Of a stretch of DNA of 64,000 nt, positions 27,323-36,358 are shown piece after piece. The stretch is from CAZIUL01 sp964542475. Its GTDB lineage: Bacteria; Planctomycetota; B15-G4; CAYZWU01. Position numbers and translations under genes: made by a program. Where the stretch lies: NCBI GenBank assembly GCA_964542475.1, contig CAZIUL010000024.1, positions 1 through 64,000 of the forward strand, read 5' to 3'. Positions within the stretch are counted from its first letter, which is position 1, and each line of letters opens with the position of its first letter. The notes below the pieces were generated by a model. It did not search any database. It had not been told where the DNA came from and worked only from the letters and a program-made list of their open reading frames with translations.

Positions 27323-27349
27323 TTGCCTTGTACCGGGTATATGTATACT
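27323..27349 (+). promoter_or_regulatory. Candidate promoter for the CgeB-like gene
   Basis: TTGCCT at 27323-27328 and TATACT at 27344-27349 with a 15-base spacer, in the only gap of this region, 50 bases before the TTG start. The short spacer makes it weak. Confidence 0.3.
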
Positions 27350-27398
27350 ATTCGTATCGATGGCACAACCATAGCGAAACAATCCGAGGTAAAACCAA

Positions 27399-28400
27399 TT
27401 GAACATCAAACCCCGCGTTCTTCTTAGCGCTCCTGACAACAGACCATGGGCCATGGGACGCTATCTCAAGAACGCCCTGCAGAAGCTGTCGGTGCCTGTG
27501 CAGCTTTTCGACTTCAGGGAAGCCAGGGACATGAAGGCCGAGATGCGCATGCACATCGATCGGTTCAAGCCCGAGCTTCACCTTATTTTCAAGGGAGAGC
27601 GGTTCGACCGTGAATCGATCGAAGTGGCGCGGGAAGCCGGGGTGCCCACCGTGCTCTGGCACCACGATGTGGATCACGATGTGCCCTCATGGCTCATTGT
27701 GGTTGCGGGCTACTCCGACTACTTTTTCACGCATGCGAGGGGCATGGTAGACCGCTTCCGGGACGCGGGAATCGCGCACACGGACTGGCTGTCCGAGGGT
27801 TTTCCCGAGAGCTTCTTTACATACGGGCACATCGAGGAACACGAAAAAGAGATGTATACGAGCCAGGTGATGCTGGCCGGAAACATTCACATGAGCAACC
27901 GCTACAAGCTGAGGGGAGAAATGCTGGACCGCGCGATAAATGACGGTTTCACAGTAAAGTGGTGGGGCCCGAGGATCTCCTGGAAGCTCAAGAACATTCC
28001 ACTGATATGCTCCAAGGTGGGAAGGGCTTACGGGGGCCGCTTTCTGGCCAACGCGGACTTTGCCAAGGCTGTAAACTGCTCGGCCGTGTTCCTGGCGAGG
28101 GATGTCAACCCGGAAGTGGATGCGTCCGTGTCGAACAGGCTTTACTGGGCTTGCGGATCCGGATCGTTCTACCTTACTCACGCAACTATCGGCATCGAGG
28201 ACATCATGACCCCTGGAAAGGACCTCGAATCGTTCACAAGCCTCGACGAGATGTCGGAGAAGATCAGGTACTACCTGGATCACCCGAAAGAAAGGGCGAG
28301 GATCGCGAAAACGGGACAGAAGCGGGTTCTCGACAACTACACGCTCAGGCACAGGCTGAGCGAAATGTTCGAGCGGCTTCAGTACAAAAAAATCATCTGA
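27399..28400 (+). CDS. CgeB-like glycosyltransferase
   Basis: 333 residues from a TTG start at 27399 behind GAGGT. The protein has two Rossmann-like halves as in GT-B enzymes. The N-half carries PTVLWHHDVDHDVPSW and YSDYFFTHARGM. The C-half carries VNPEVDASVSNRLYWACGSG, the donor-binding/CgeB signature (N-R-x-x-E/W-x-x-x-x-G), and ends SEKIRYYLDHPKERARIAKT as in CgeB/DUF3880 glycosyltransferases. It is soluble with no membrane segment. It probably adds a sugar to a surface or spore-type glycan; acceptor unknown. Confidence 0.78.
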   Translation: MNIKPRVLLSAPDNRPWAMGRYLKNALQKLSVPVQLFDFREARDMKAEMRMHIDRFKPELHLIFKGERFDRESIEVAREAGVPTVLWHHDVDHDVPSWLIVVAGYSDYFFTHARGMVDRFRDAGIAHTDWLSEGFPESFFTYGHIEEHEKEMYTSQVMLAGNIHMSNRYKLRGEMLDRAINDGFTVKWWGPRISWKLKNIPLICSKVGRAYGGRFLANADFAKAVNCSAVFLARDVNPEVDASVSNRLYWACGSGSFYLTHATIGIEDIMTPGKDLESFTSLDEMSEKIRYYLDHPKERARIAKTGQKRVLDNYTLRHRLSEMFERLQYKKII

Positions 28401-28451
28401 GAACAAAGCCCGCTCAACCACGGCAAACCGTTGTCCCCAGGAAACACTCTA

Positions 28452-29414
28452 ATGACCAACCGTTCACACGCCAACGCCGGCCACATAGCCATGAACAGGA
28501 TGAAAAAGAAGGGGACGCTCCACTCATCCATGAGCGGTATCGCCGGCACACTGCCGGAAAGAACCTTTCATACCGTGCTGAAGCGGGACTGCGGCGAACT
28601 CCTGAAACGGCTTCCCGACGGATCCGTGCAGCTGATAGTGTGCGACCCTCCATACAACATCCGCATGACTCAATGGGACAGGCACAGCCGTTACATCGAG
28701 TGGGCTTGGGATTGGCTCGCCGAGTCTCAAAGAGTGCTTGCGCCAACGGGCAGCATGGCCATCTTCGGCGGCCTGCAGTACCAGGACGAGGCCGGATCGG
28801 GCGACCTTCTTTCGATCATTTCGCATCTGAGGAGCGCGAGCTCCATGCGTCTCGTGAACCTGATCGTGTGGAACTATCAAAACGGCATGAGCGCCCAGCG
28901 GTTCTTTGCCAACCGCCACGAGGAGATCGTGTGGTTCGCCAGGAGCAAAAGGTACTACTTCGATCTCGACCAGGTCCGCGAACCCTACGATGAAGCCACG
29001 AAAAAGGTCTACATGAGAGACAAGCGGCTTCGGCCTGAAAGCGTGGAAAAAGGGCGCAACCCCACCAACGTATGGCGGATCCCCCGCCTGAACGGCAACG
29101 CGCGCGAACGTGTCGGCCACCCAACGCAAAAGCCGGCTGCGCTGATCCGTCGGCTCGTGAAATCGCTTTCCCATCCGGGCTCTGTTGTGCTCGATTTCTT
29201 TGCGGGAAGCTGCGTCACCACGCGCGTGGCAATAGAAGAAGGCCGCCACAGCATCGGGTGCGATACAGATCCGAGGGTTCATCTTTACCTGGACAGGCAG
29301 CTCGAAAACATGGACAGGGGTCATGGATCACATGGCGCCCGGCCGGGTATCGGCATACCGTATGAAATAACAAAAAAAAGGCTGTCCGGAAAACACCCCG
29401 TGTTCGAAACGTAA
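28452..29414 (+). CDS. Site-specific DNA methyltransferase (beta class), orphan
   Basis: 320 residues from ATG 28452 (AGGAAA upstream). Catalytic motif IV is VCDPPYNIRM near residue 65. The AdoMet-binding motif I comes last as LDFFAGSCVTTRVAIEEGRH. With GHPTQKPAALIRRLVKSLSH just before it, this is the motif order of beta-class N4-cytosine/N6-adenine methylases. The usual FxGSGTT reads FAGSCVT here. A target-recognition region lies between (about 150-215). No restriction endonuclease or specificity subunit is nearby, so it may act in regulation or as a defence relic. Composition matches its neighbours. Confidence 0.85.
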   Translation: MTNRSHANAGHIAMNRMKKKGTLHSSMSGIAGTLPERTFHTVLKRDCGELLKRLPDGSVQLIVCDPPYNIRMTQWDRHSRYIEWAWDWLAESQRVLAPTGSMAIFGGLQYQDEAGSGDLLSIISHLRSASSMRLVNLIVWNYQNGMSAQRFFANRHEEIVWFARSKRYYFDLDQVREPYDEATKKVYMRDKRLRPESVEKGRNPTNVWRIPRLNGNARERVGHPTQKPAALIRRLVKSLSHPGSVVLDFFAGSCVTTRVAIEEGRHSIGCDTDPRVHLYLDRQLENMDRGHGSHGARPGIGIPYEITKKRLSGKHPVFET

Positions 29415-29489
29415 CACGGCGGGAAGCGCGCGGCAGCGCATCCGTCGGGCTTCGGAGCGACAGCCGGAGAAACACCCTGGAGGAGCGGC

Positions 29490-30458
29490 ATGGAAACTCT
29501 GTTGTACCTGTCCCGCGAGGATGTGGAATCGGTCGGACTCGAGATGAGCGAGATAATCGAGGCGCTCGATGCAATGTTCGTGGAAAAAGGCGGGGGCAAG
29601 GTTGAGATGCCCCCGAAACCCGGCATTCATCCGCTTCCGGACGCGTTCATCCACGCGATGCCCGCTCACATCCCAAGCCTGAAGTCGGCAGGCATGAAGT
29701 GGGTTTCAGGCTATCCGGGGAACCCGGAAAAGGGGCTTCCGTACATCAACGGCCTTGTGGTGCAGAACGATCCCGAGACCGGGCTCCCGATCGCAGTGAT
29801 GGACTGCGTGTGGATCACTGCAAAGCGCACCGGCGCGGCCACCGCTGTCGCGGCGAAGTACCTCGCGCGTGAACAAAGCTCGAGCGCCGGGATCGTGGCG
29901 TGCGGAGTGCAGGGCAGGTCCAACCTCGAAGCGCTTTGCCGCCTGTTCCCCTTGAAGCACGTCAGGGCGTACGACACTTTTCCTGAAAAGGCGGAGGAGT
30001 TCGCGGAAGAGATGGGAGATGCCTTTGGAATCGATATCAAAGCCGTGAGCACGCCGCGGGAAGCGGTCGAGGAGATGGACATCGTTGTTACGAGCGGCCC
30101 CATCCTGAAAAATCCGGATCCGGTTATCGAGCCGGGATGGCTGAAACCCGGGGGGTTCGCCGGCCCGGTGGATTTCGATTCGTACTGGCAGGGCGGGGCT
30201 CTCGCGCAGATCGACAGGCTGGCAACCGATGACAGGTCGCAGATGGAGTACTACAGAAGGACCGGGTACTTCCGAAACACTCCTGTCCCGTACGCAGACC
30301 TGGGGGAGATCGCGACAGGAAAGAAACCCGGCCGGGAATCGGATACAGAGCGCACCATGAGCATCAACCTCGGCCTTGCACTTGATGACATGGCGGTCTC
30401 GATCCTCATCTACAAAAAGGCCCGTGAAAAAGGCATCGGAACGGAGCTTCCCTTGTAG
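29490..30458 (+). CDS. Ornithine cyclodeaminase / mu-crystallin family dehydrogenase
   Basis: 322 residues starting at ATG 29490 behind GGAGGAG. It has the family's N-terminal substrate domain (MKWVSGYPGNPEKGLPYING) and the sequence GLPIAVMDCVWITAKRTGAA that carries the catalytic Asp/Arg surroundings. The NAD-binding Rossmann fold is GIVACGVQGRSNLEALC. The nucleotide motif is G-x-Q-G-R-S, slightly different from the common GxGxQA. Members deaminate ornithine to proline or reduce cyclic imines/keto acids; the substrate cannot be told here. It ends 5 bases before the convergent glycosyltransferase gene. Confidence 0.82.
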   Translation: METLLYLSREDVESVGLEMSEIIEALDAMFVEKGGGKVEMPPKPGIHPLPDAFIHAMPAHIPSLKSAGMKWVSGYPGNPEKGLPYINGLVVQNDPETGLPIAVMDCVWITAKRTGAATAVAAKYLAREQSSSAGIVACGVQGRSNLEALCRLFPLKHVRAYDTFPEKAEEFAEEMGDAFGIDIKAVSTPREAVEEMDIVVTSGPILKNPDPVIEPGWLKPGGFAGPVDFDSYWQGGALAQIDRLATDDRSQMEYYRRTGYFRNTPVPYADLGEIATGKKPGRESDTERTMSINLGLALDDMAVSILIYKKAREKGIGTELPL

Positions 30459-30463
30459 CCCGC

Positions 30464-32125
30464 TTATTTCATGCTCTTCTGCTGCGGCTTCACCCGGTAG
30501 ATGTTCCAGGCCCTTGTTTTTTCCAGGGTAAACCGTTTCTGGAAAAACTCGAATAGCTGCTTGATGAGGGCGATGTCCCTGGGCTGGGCCGGCATGAGCA
30601 CTGTAAAATAAACCGGCCTTTTCTGCTGGAACCGCTTGACGATGTATAGGCTTATTCCGTCCAGGCTGACGGCAAGGGAACCAAGCTCCTCTGCCACACG
30701 CTGCTTGAAACGCTCGCCCTGGTGAGTGGAAAGAAAACAGTACTTCCTGTCCGTGTCCCGCCGGACAAAAATGTAGTCCGCAAGAAGCGGGTTTGCAGCA
30801 CCGAGCAGCACCGCATGCCGCTCCATCAACATATCAGCCTCCTTGAAGGTATGCACATCTTTGGCATCTTCCACGCGGCCTTGCGTGTTAAAAATCCAGG
30901 CTTCGCCAAATGAGGGCAGGAGATAAATCAGCGCAAAAAACACCGCAAGCCATTTCAGTGACATCCCTTTGAAAGGCGGGGCGTTCAAGCGCGCTGACAA
31001 GCCCTGTAGACAAAGGCGCAATCCATCAAAAACCTTTACTGCCCCGGCGCCTGCCACGACCATGATGAGGGGCAGGGTTAGCATCGTGTAAATGGGGGAC
31101 CTGAAGAAATAGAGCGCAAGAAACATGTAAAGCACCAAAGTGCTCAACGCTGCCAGAAACGACACCCGCCAGAAATCAGGGTTCTTCAGCCTGGTAAACC
31201 ACGCACTGACAAGCCCGATGAGTGCTGAAAGCGCCACAGGCCACGAGTACAACAGGCCGAAGCCGGCCACGGACCTGAGGAGCTGGTACTTTCCCTCATC
31301 CATCTGGATCTTGGCCGGACTGAAAATGTAATCCAAAGAAAAGGTTTTCCCGATAGTGAACCCCCATGACATGTACCCTGTAGTGAACGGCGTCCCGAAT
31401 GCGGCCGTGTTGTACCAGGCGCAGGCCAGGGCAGCCAGGCCGATCCCCACCCAAACGGTAAACGCGGCCTTCAATCGGCCGGTTCCTTCGGGCGGTGGAA
31501 TCAAAAGAGCAAACAGGGCAACGGCAGGGGAAAGCGCCGCGTTGTTGTACCGGATAAGCACGGTCATTCCGCAGAGAAAGCCCGCGAACAGCCTCAATAA
31601 GGCGGCATGCCTGCCGCGCCTCCAGCCGGCAAGAAAGACCAAGGTTGTGAGTACCAGGAAAAGCAGGCTCGACATCTGGGAGTACAGCATCTGGGCCACG
31701 TGAACGAACACCTCGCTCTTCAAGAGCAGGAGCACGGCCGTGCCTCCGGCAAAGGGGCCGGCAACCCTCCTTCCCAGGAAATAAACGCCGAGTACCGTGA
31801 GAAATCCCATGACGAAGTTGGCGACAATGCCGTTTTGCAGGTCGTAGCCGAGGATCCAGTGGAAAGGCGCGGTCAACGCGGGGTATCCCGGCGGATAAAA
31901 CCCCGGGATGTTCTCCTTTCCCCAGCGCATTGTGTTTCCATCCCCGCCGGCGATGTTGACGGACTGGGCAGCGTACGCGGAGCAGTCGAAATGGAGCACA
32001 GCCGTGTTCTTCGGCACATAAAGCAAAAGCCCGGACAGCACAAGGAGAAACAGCACGAAACACGCCTCCATGACGAACTTCCACGCGGTTGGGGGCGGCT
32101 TCATCCTGGAACTGTTCTGGGACAT
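30464..32125 (-). CDS. GT39-like membrane glycosyltransferase
   Basis: 553 residues from ATG 32125 with GAGAGG 7 bases upstream. About eleven predicted spans. The first outer loop contains LHFDCSAYAAQSVNIAGGDG and GFYPPGYPALTAP, with the D and P-P-G-Y-P features of GT-C (PMT/ArnT-like) enzymes. A ~120-residue soluble C-terminal domain follows (LGAANPLLADYIFVRRDTDR). It likely uses a polyprenyl-linked sugar donor at the outer face of the inner membrane. It is the second GT-C enzyme in the window; sequence similarity to the one at 23091 is low. Confidence 0.75.
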   Translation of the reverse strand: MSQNSSRMKPPPTAWKFVMEACFVLFLLVLSGLLLYVPKNTAVLHFDCSAYAAQSVNIAGGDGNTMRWGKENIPGFYPPGYPALTAPFHWILGYDLQNGIVANFVMGFLTVLGVYFLGRRVAGPFAGGTAVLLLLKSEVFVHVAQMLYSQMSSLLFLVLTTLVFLAGWRRGRHAALLRLFAGFLCGMTVLIRYNNAALSPAVALFALLIPPPEGTGRLKAAFTVWVGIGLAALACAWYNTAAFGTPFTTGYMSWGFTIGKTFSLDYIFSPAKIQMDEGKYQLLRSVAGFGLLYSWPVALSALIGLVSAWFTRLKNPDFWRVSFLAALSTLVLYMFLALYFFRSPIYTMLTLPLIMVVAGAGAVKVFDGLRLCLQGLSARLNAPPFKGMSLKWLAVFFALIYLLPSFGEAWIFNTQGRVEDAKDVHTFKEADMLMERHAVLLGAANPLLADYIFVRRDTDRKYCFLSTHQGERFKQRVAEELGSLAVSLDGISLYIVKRFQQKRPVYFTVLMPAQPRDIALIKQLFEFFQKRFTLEKTRAWNIYRVKPQQKSMK

Positions 32126-32391
32126 TGAAAAACCTCTCGTGATCAGAACGGAAACATACCCGCTGATAAATCCGCAAATAAGCGGGTTAACCCATTTTAG
32201 CCTCAGGGGTGAAAGGCTCAAAAGCTTTTCGTTGCCGGATGTTTTAGCAATATGAGGCCCGAAGCGGGTGACCGGGAGAAAAAAAATGCGGAGGAGCGCA
32301 GATGAAGAGCAATAAACGTGGCGCGTATCGCTGAAATACCGAGGCCAAATTCATTTCATCGATTTGCTTTTCATTTTCATCGCTGATTCTT

Positions 32392-32404
32392 CCGAATAAT
32401 TCGG
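32392..32404. promoter_or_regulatory. Palindrome in the ackA upstream region
   Basis: CCGAATAATTCGG, two perfect six-base arms around one base, lies 88 bases before ackA in a 366-base divergent spacer (32126-32491) that otherwise holds no gene. It could be an operator, but only one copy is seen. Confidence 0.3.
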
Positions 32405-32491
32405 TATAAGAACAGGTTTCGACAGGCAATCCGGTGCTGACACGCCAGGCATGGCTTTCTTCATACAGCGAACCGGCTGGAGTAGAACTAA

Positions 32492-33712
32492 ATGAAAATT
32501 CTGGTGATAAATTCCGGCTCTTCATCCCTGAAATACCAGGTTTTCGAGAAGGACGGCGACAATGCCCTGGCCTGTCTCGTCAAGGGCGTTGTGGAGCGTA
32601 TCGGCATCCCTGACACATGCATACGGCAGAAAGGGAGCGACGGAAAGGAGTTCAGCGAACCGGTCGAGGCGTCCGACCACACTCAGGCCATCGCGCTTCT
32701 AAAAGAGCACCTCACCCACCCGGATCACGGCGTGCTCGAAGATATCAGCGAGATCATGGGGGTCGGGCACCGGGTGGTTCACGGTGCTGAAAAGTTCGTG
32801 AAATCGGTGATCATTGATGACCGGGTGATAGCCAAACTCAGAGAGTGCAGCAGCCTCGCTCCGCTGCACAACCCCCCAAACCTTCTCGGGATCGAAGCGT
32901 GCCTGGCAATGCTGCCCGGAATCCCTCAGGCCGGGGTGTTCGACACGGCGTTCCACCAGACCATGCCCCCAAAGGCCTACCTCTACGGCCTTCCCTACAG
33001 CTACCTAAAAAAGCACGGCATCCGGCGTTACGGTTTCCACGGAACCTCGCACAGGTATGTGTCGAAGCGCGTCCCAGAGATCCTGAACAAGCCGCTCGAA
33101 TCGCTCAAGATCGTCACCTGCCATCTCGGCAACGGATCGAGCCTCGCCGCGATCTCCGGGGGTCAAAGCGTGGACACCAGCATGGGCTTAACACCGCTCG
33201 AAGGCGTTCTTATGGGAACCAGGTGCGGAGACCTCGACCCTGCCATACCGCTTTTTCTGCAGAAGAAAACGGGGATGACCCCGGCGGAGATGGACAACCT
33301 CCTGAACAAAAAAAGCGGGCTTCTGGGGCTGTGCGGCAAGTCGGACATGAGGGACATTGAAGAGGCGGCAAAAGCGGGGGACAAGCATGCCGGGGACGCG
33401 CTTGACGTGTTCATCTACAGGATCGTAAAAAAGATCGGCTCCTATGCGGCAGCCATGAACGGGCTCGACGCCGTGGTCTTCACCGCGGGTATCGGTGAAA
33501 ACAGCCATTCGATCAGGAGAATGGTGTCACAACAGCTCGGGTATCTCGGTCTTGAGCTCGACCACGGCATGAACGAAAAAGACAGCAAAAGCGAAAGAAA
33601 GGTGTCGACCAAGGCATCAAGGGTTGCGGTGCTCGTCATTCCCACCAACGAGGAGCTTCTCATTGCACAGGACACCATCCGCCTGATCAGGAACGCCCCT
33701 CTCCCCTATTGA
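32492..33712 (+). CDS. ackA: Acetate kinase
   Basis: 406 residues, full length. It makes ATP and acetate from acetyl phosphate, a hallmark of fermentative or syntrophic energy metabolism. Motifs: MKILVINSGSSSLKYQVFE (signature 1), GHRVVHGAEKF, FDTAFHQTMPPKAYLYGLP, YGFHGTSHRYVSKR (signature 2), HLGNGSSLAAI, TSMGLTPLEGVLMGTRCGDL and VFTAGIGENS. ATG 32492 follows GGAG. No phosphotransacetylase is adjacent. The gene's last seven bases overlap the convergent HPr-domain gene. Confidence 0.97.
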   Translation: MKILVINSGSSSLKYQVFEKDGDNALACLVKGVVERIGIPDTCIRQKGSDGKEFSEPVEASDHTQAIALLKEHLTHPDHGVLEDISEIMGVGHRVVHGAEKFVKSVIIDDRVIAKLRECSSLAPLHNPPNLLGIEACLAMLPGIPQAGVFDTAFHQTMPPKAYLYGLPYSYLKKHGIRRYGFHGTSHRYVSKRVPEILNKPLESLKIVTCHLGNGSSLAAISGGQSVDTSMGLTPLEGVLMGTRCGDLDPAIPLFLQKKTGMTPAEMDNLLNKKSGLLGLCGKSDMRDIEEAAKAGDKHAGDALDVFIYRIVKKIGSYAAAMNGLDAVVFTAGIGENSHSIRRMVSQQLGYLGLELDHGMNEKDSKSERKVSTKASRVAVLVIPTNEELLIAQDTIRLIRNAPLPY

Positions 33713-35025
33713 AGGAGATAACGGAGCTGCGGCGGTACCTTGGAAGTGTCGCCATCCCTGAAAAACTCGATGTCGAACAGCTTTTTCACGTCCTTCAGAG
33801 CCTGGTCCTCACCCCGGAAAATGAACTTTTCGGTATCCTTCATGTTACCTACCATCATGATCATCTTCATGATAGAGCTCGCATTGCAGCGCTCACCGTT
33901 TATCTCGATCTCGAGCGGCGTATTGTAGTGCAGCGCAATCTTTGCGATCAGGCTCAGCGGCCTCGCGTGAAGAGAAGATTTCCGGTTATACGCTATGGTG
34001 ATGGTTTTCAGCTTCAAAAAGGTCTTTATGATCTTATCAGCGTGCCTCTCCCCTTCCATGATGAACCTTTTTCCGTAGTAACGGACATAACGGTTCAACT
34101 GAATCAACAGGTCATCCTGAGGAATTATCCTGCACACCTTCTTCTGTGCCTCTTCGCACCTTATGTCGTTTTCATACCGTTCGTAAAAATGAACCAGCAT
34201 CGTTGCGATCTCATATAAATGAAGCGAGACGGACGCATGCCCTCGAATATATGAAAGAGCCGGATGCTTTGACTCGGCGCTGGTGCCTTTGATGTAAGTG
34301 TCATATTTAGACTGGATGTTATGGATCAAAGACTCTAAATGCCTCGTCTTGGTTTCGTCGAAATCGTAAAGGATCTGGCTCCTTATGTTCTCAATGCTCT
34401 CCTCCTTGTTGACATGCATGTTCCTGAAGATATCCGCCATCTTCTTGAAAAGCGAGGCAACCTCCGCAACCATGTGGTTCTGGTCGAAGACCTCCCCTTC
34501 ATCGATGTTGTTTGGCAGCCACCTGATCTCGTGGATCCCATGAAAATCTTCGGCTGAAGCATCCTCTTTCGCATCCTGTGGTATGTCCAGGCCCAGCTTC
34601 CTCGCTTCTCTGCTCAGATGGTCGAGCAGGCAGCGGATGGACCGGCTCAGGTACTCGAGAAACACCCGAGACTCATTAAGAAACTCTAGTTTAAACTCCT
34701 CTGATATATCTATTCCGTAGCTGGAAAATCGGACGTGAATGTGCTTCTGCTTGGACGCTGAATAGCAGAACCATTTGAGGGAAGCTACAAGCTCTGTAAA
34801 GTAGCTGAAATCCTTGTTCTTCCTGGCGTTGTAATCATCCAGCTCGCTTTCCAAGTAATGGGTGCTGTCAGCCAGTATGGAATAATAGGCTTTAGGCCAT
34901 TCAATGGGTTCCCTGGTCCTGGCTCCCAAAAAGTTAATGAACCCGAAAAAATCCCGAGAGAGCCGGTTCAAGACCGGTATGAACTCTCTCTCAGATATGA
35001 GCTTTTCCTTTGCTGTGTTTCCCAT
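33706..35025 (-). CDS. Novel-architecture protein with C-terminal HPr domain
   Basis: 439 residues. The first ~335 residues are charged and helical with no family I recognise. Residues about 341-422 are an HPr domain. It has TITIAYNRKSSLHARPLSLI with the phospho-acceptor His at 353 in L-H-A-R-P, and CNASSIMKMIMMVGNMKDTE with the Ser46-equivalent at 384, exactly 31 residues later as in HPr. GEDQALKDVKKLF forms the last helix. Both phosphorylation sites are therefore intact. No Enzyme I, EII or HPr kinase gene is in the window. It probably acts as a regulatory output linked to PTS or HprK phosphorylation. Its 3' end overlaps ackA; it is divergent from the sigma factor. Confidence 0.75.
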   Translation of the reverse strand: MGNTAKEKLISEREFIPVLNRLSRDFFGFINFLGARTREPIEWPKAYYSILADSTHYLESELDDYNARKNKDFSYFTELVASLKWFCYSASKQKHIHVRFSSYGIDISEEFKLEFLNESRVFLEYLSRSIRCLLDHLSREARKLGLDIPQDAKEDASAEDFHGIHEIRWLPNNIDEGEVFDQNHMVAEVASLFKKMADIFRNMHVNKEESIENIRSQILYDFDETKTRHLESLIHNIQSKYDTYIKGTSAESKHPALSYIRGHASVSLHLYEIATMLVHFYERYENDIRCEEAQKKVCRIIPQDDLLIQLNRYVRYYGKRFIMEGERHADKIIKTFLKLKTITIAYNRKSSLHARPLSLIAKIALHYNTPLEIEINGERCNASSIMKMIMMVGNMKDTEKFIFRGEDQALKDVKKLFDIEFFRDGDTSKVPPQLRYLLQ

Positions 35026-35346
35026 TCTTAATGCTTTTCAAAATAGATGGTTATCTAAAACGGACACGGTTGCCGGTCTCTTGGAATCAAAAGACCCTTC
35101 CTCTCCTTTTTCGCCCGGATTCCCAACACCTCCTTTAGTAATAAGAGCTTTTCAGTCATCGGCTTGTCAATCAAAAATGGAGTTTTTTTCTTTAATTAAA
35201 ATTCTTATAAAGACGATTGTAAGCTCTGTAAGCTCGGCACAGCGCTCCTGAGCACAGCCCGGATTTTGTTTGCCTTTTCCCGGGTACAAACGTATATATG
35301 CACGCTTTATAACCTTTGCGCACTCAAGTTATTAGGAGGCGCTTCA

Positions 35347-36168
35347 ATTTCCTCCGAGAAGTCGTTCGCAACCTATCTGAAGGAAATCAACAAAATCCTT
35401 CTTCTCGATGCGGAGAAGGAAAAGGAGCTTGCCCTTAAGATCTCCGAAGGAAACCTTCAAGCAAGGGAACAGATGATCCAGGCCAACCTGAGGCTTGTCG
35501 TTTCAATCGCTAAAAACTACATCAACCGCGGCCTTTCGCTCATGGATCTCGTCGAGGAAGGCAACCTCGGCCTCTTGAAGGCCGTGGAAAAGTTCGACCC
35601 GTCAGAAGATTGCCGTTTTTCGACTTACGCCACATGGTGGATTAAACAATCCATCCGACGAGCCCTTACGAACACCGTAAAAACGGTTCGGATACCATCC
35701 TACATGGTGGAACTTATCGGCAAATGGAACAGGACAGTTGAGCTTCTCGCCAACACCCTGGGCCGCAAGCCTTCAACTCGCGAGGTGGCCCGCAAGCTGA
35801 ACATTTCCCCTAACAGCATACTTGCTGTAACGCACGCGGTGAGAACAGCCTCCATCGCATCGAATCCGTTCAGCATCGAGGACACGGAGTCTCTTTCCGA
35901 CACGATCGAGGATCAAAACTCGAAACGTCCTGAAGATGTGGTATTGACCGGCCATGAAATAGTCCAGATCAAAAATTTATTGAACTTCATAAGCGAGAGA
36001 GAAGCCAAAATCCTCAGAATGCGATACGGTCTCGAATATGAAAACGCGATGACTCTGAAGGAAATCGGCCATAAACTGAACCTCACTAGGGAAAGGGTAA
36101 GACAGGTCCAAAACGAGGCGCTGAAAAAACTTTTTCTCATCATGAACAAGGAAAGCGTAGGCCAATAA
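35347..36168 (+). CDS. Sigma-70 family RNA polymerase sigma factor (group 2-like)
   Basis: 273 residues if started at ATT 35347. That ATT has a perfect AGGAGG seven bases upstream (35334-35339). The in-frame upstream extension to TTG 35266 (28 codons) is Cys/Leu-rich and unlike a sigma N-terminus. Region 1.2 starts at SFATYLKEINKILLLDAEKE. Region 2 holds NLRLVVSIAKNYINRGLSLM, DLVEEGNLGLLKAVEKFD and FSTYATWWIKQSIRRAL. Region 3 follows, and region 4 ends with MTLKEIGHKLNLTRERVRQV. There is no region 1.1, so this is an alternative or RpoS/RpoH-like factor that should recognise near-consensus -10/-35 promoters. dnaA follows in the same direction after 190 bases. Confidence 0.92.
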   Translation: MSSEKSFATYLKEINKILLLDAEKEKELALKISEGNLQAREQMIQANLRLVVSIAKNYINRGLSLMDLVEEGNLGLLKAVEKFDPSEDCRFSTYATWWIKQSIRRALTNTVKTVRIPSYMVELIGKWNRTVELLANTLGRKPSTREVARKLNISPNSILAVTHAVRTASIASNPFSIEDTESLSDTIEDQNSKRPEDVVLTGHEIVQIKNLLNFISEREAKILRMRYGLEYENAMTLKEIGHKLNLTRERVRQVQNEALKKLFLIMNKESVGQ

Positions 36169-36202
36169 TTTTTTTTCCCTATTACTTATTTCCAGGCACA
36201 CG

Positions 36203-36236
36203 CTTAAAAGTAGGATAGCTTTTTTCGCCTTTTAAG
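36203..36236 (+). repeat. Inverted repeat between sigma gene and dnaA
   Basis: CTTAAAAG (36203-36210) and CTTTTAAG (36229-36236) around an 18-base loop that contains a T run. It lies 35 bases after the sigma-factor stop. It may act as a weak terminator or mRNA stabiliser; there is no T tract after the second arm. Confidence 0.35.
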
Positions 36237-36358
36237 TGTTTGACACGCAACCGGCCTTCATGATAAATTCACACCTGATCAATACCGTGTTTTGATGGCA
36301 GCACGGATTGAAATTATCTTACTCCAGCTTAGATTCCCTAATCCTAAAAGGATATATT

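Noticed and set aside
35026..36358. Chromosomal origin next to dnaA
   Set aside because: No cluster of TTATNCACA sites or AT-rich unwinding region with boxes found by eye; the neighbouring genes are not those of a typical origin.
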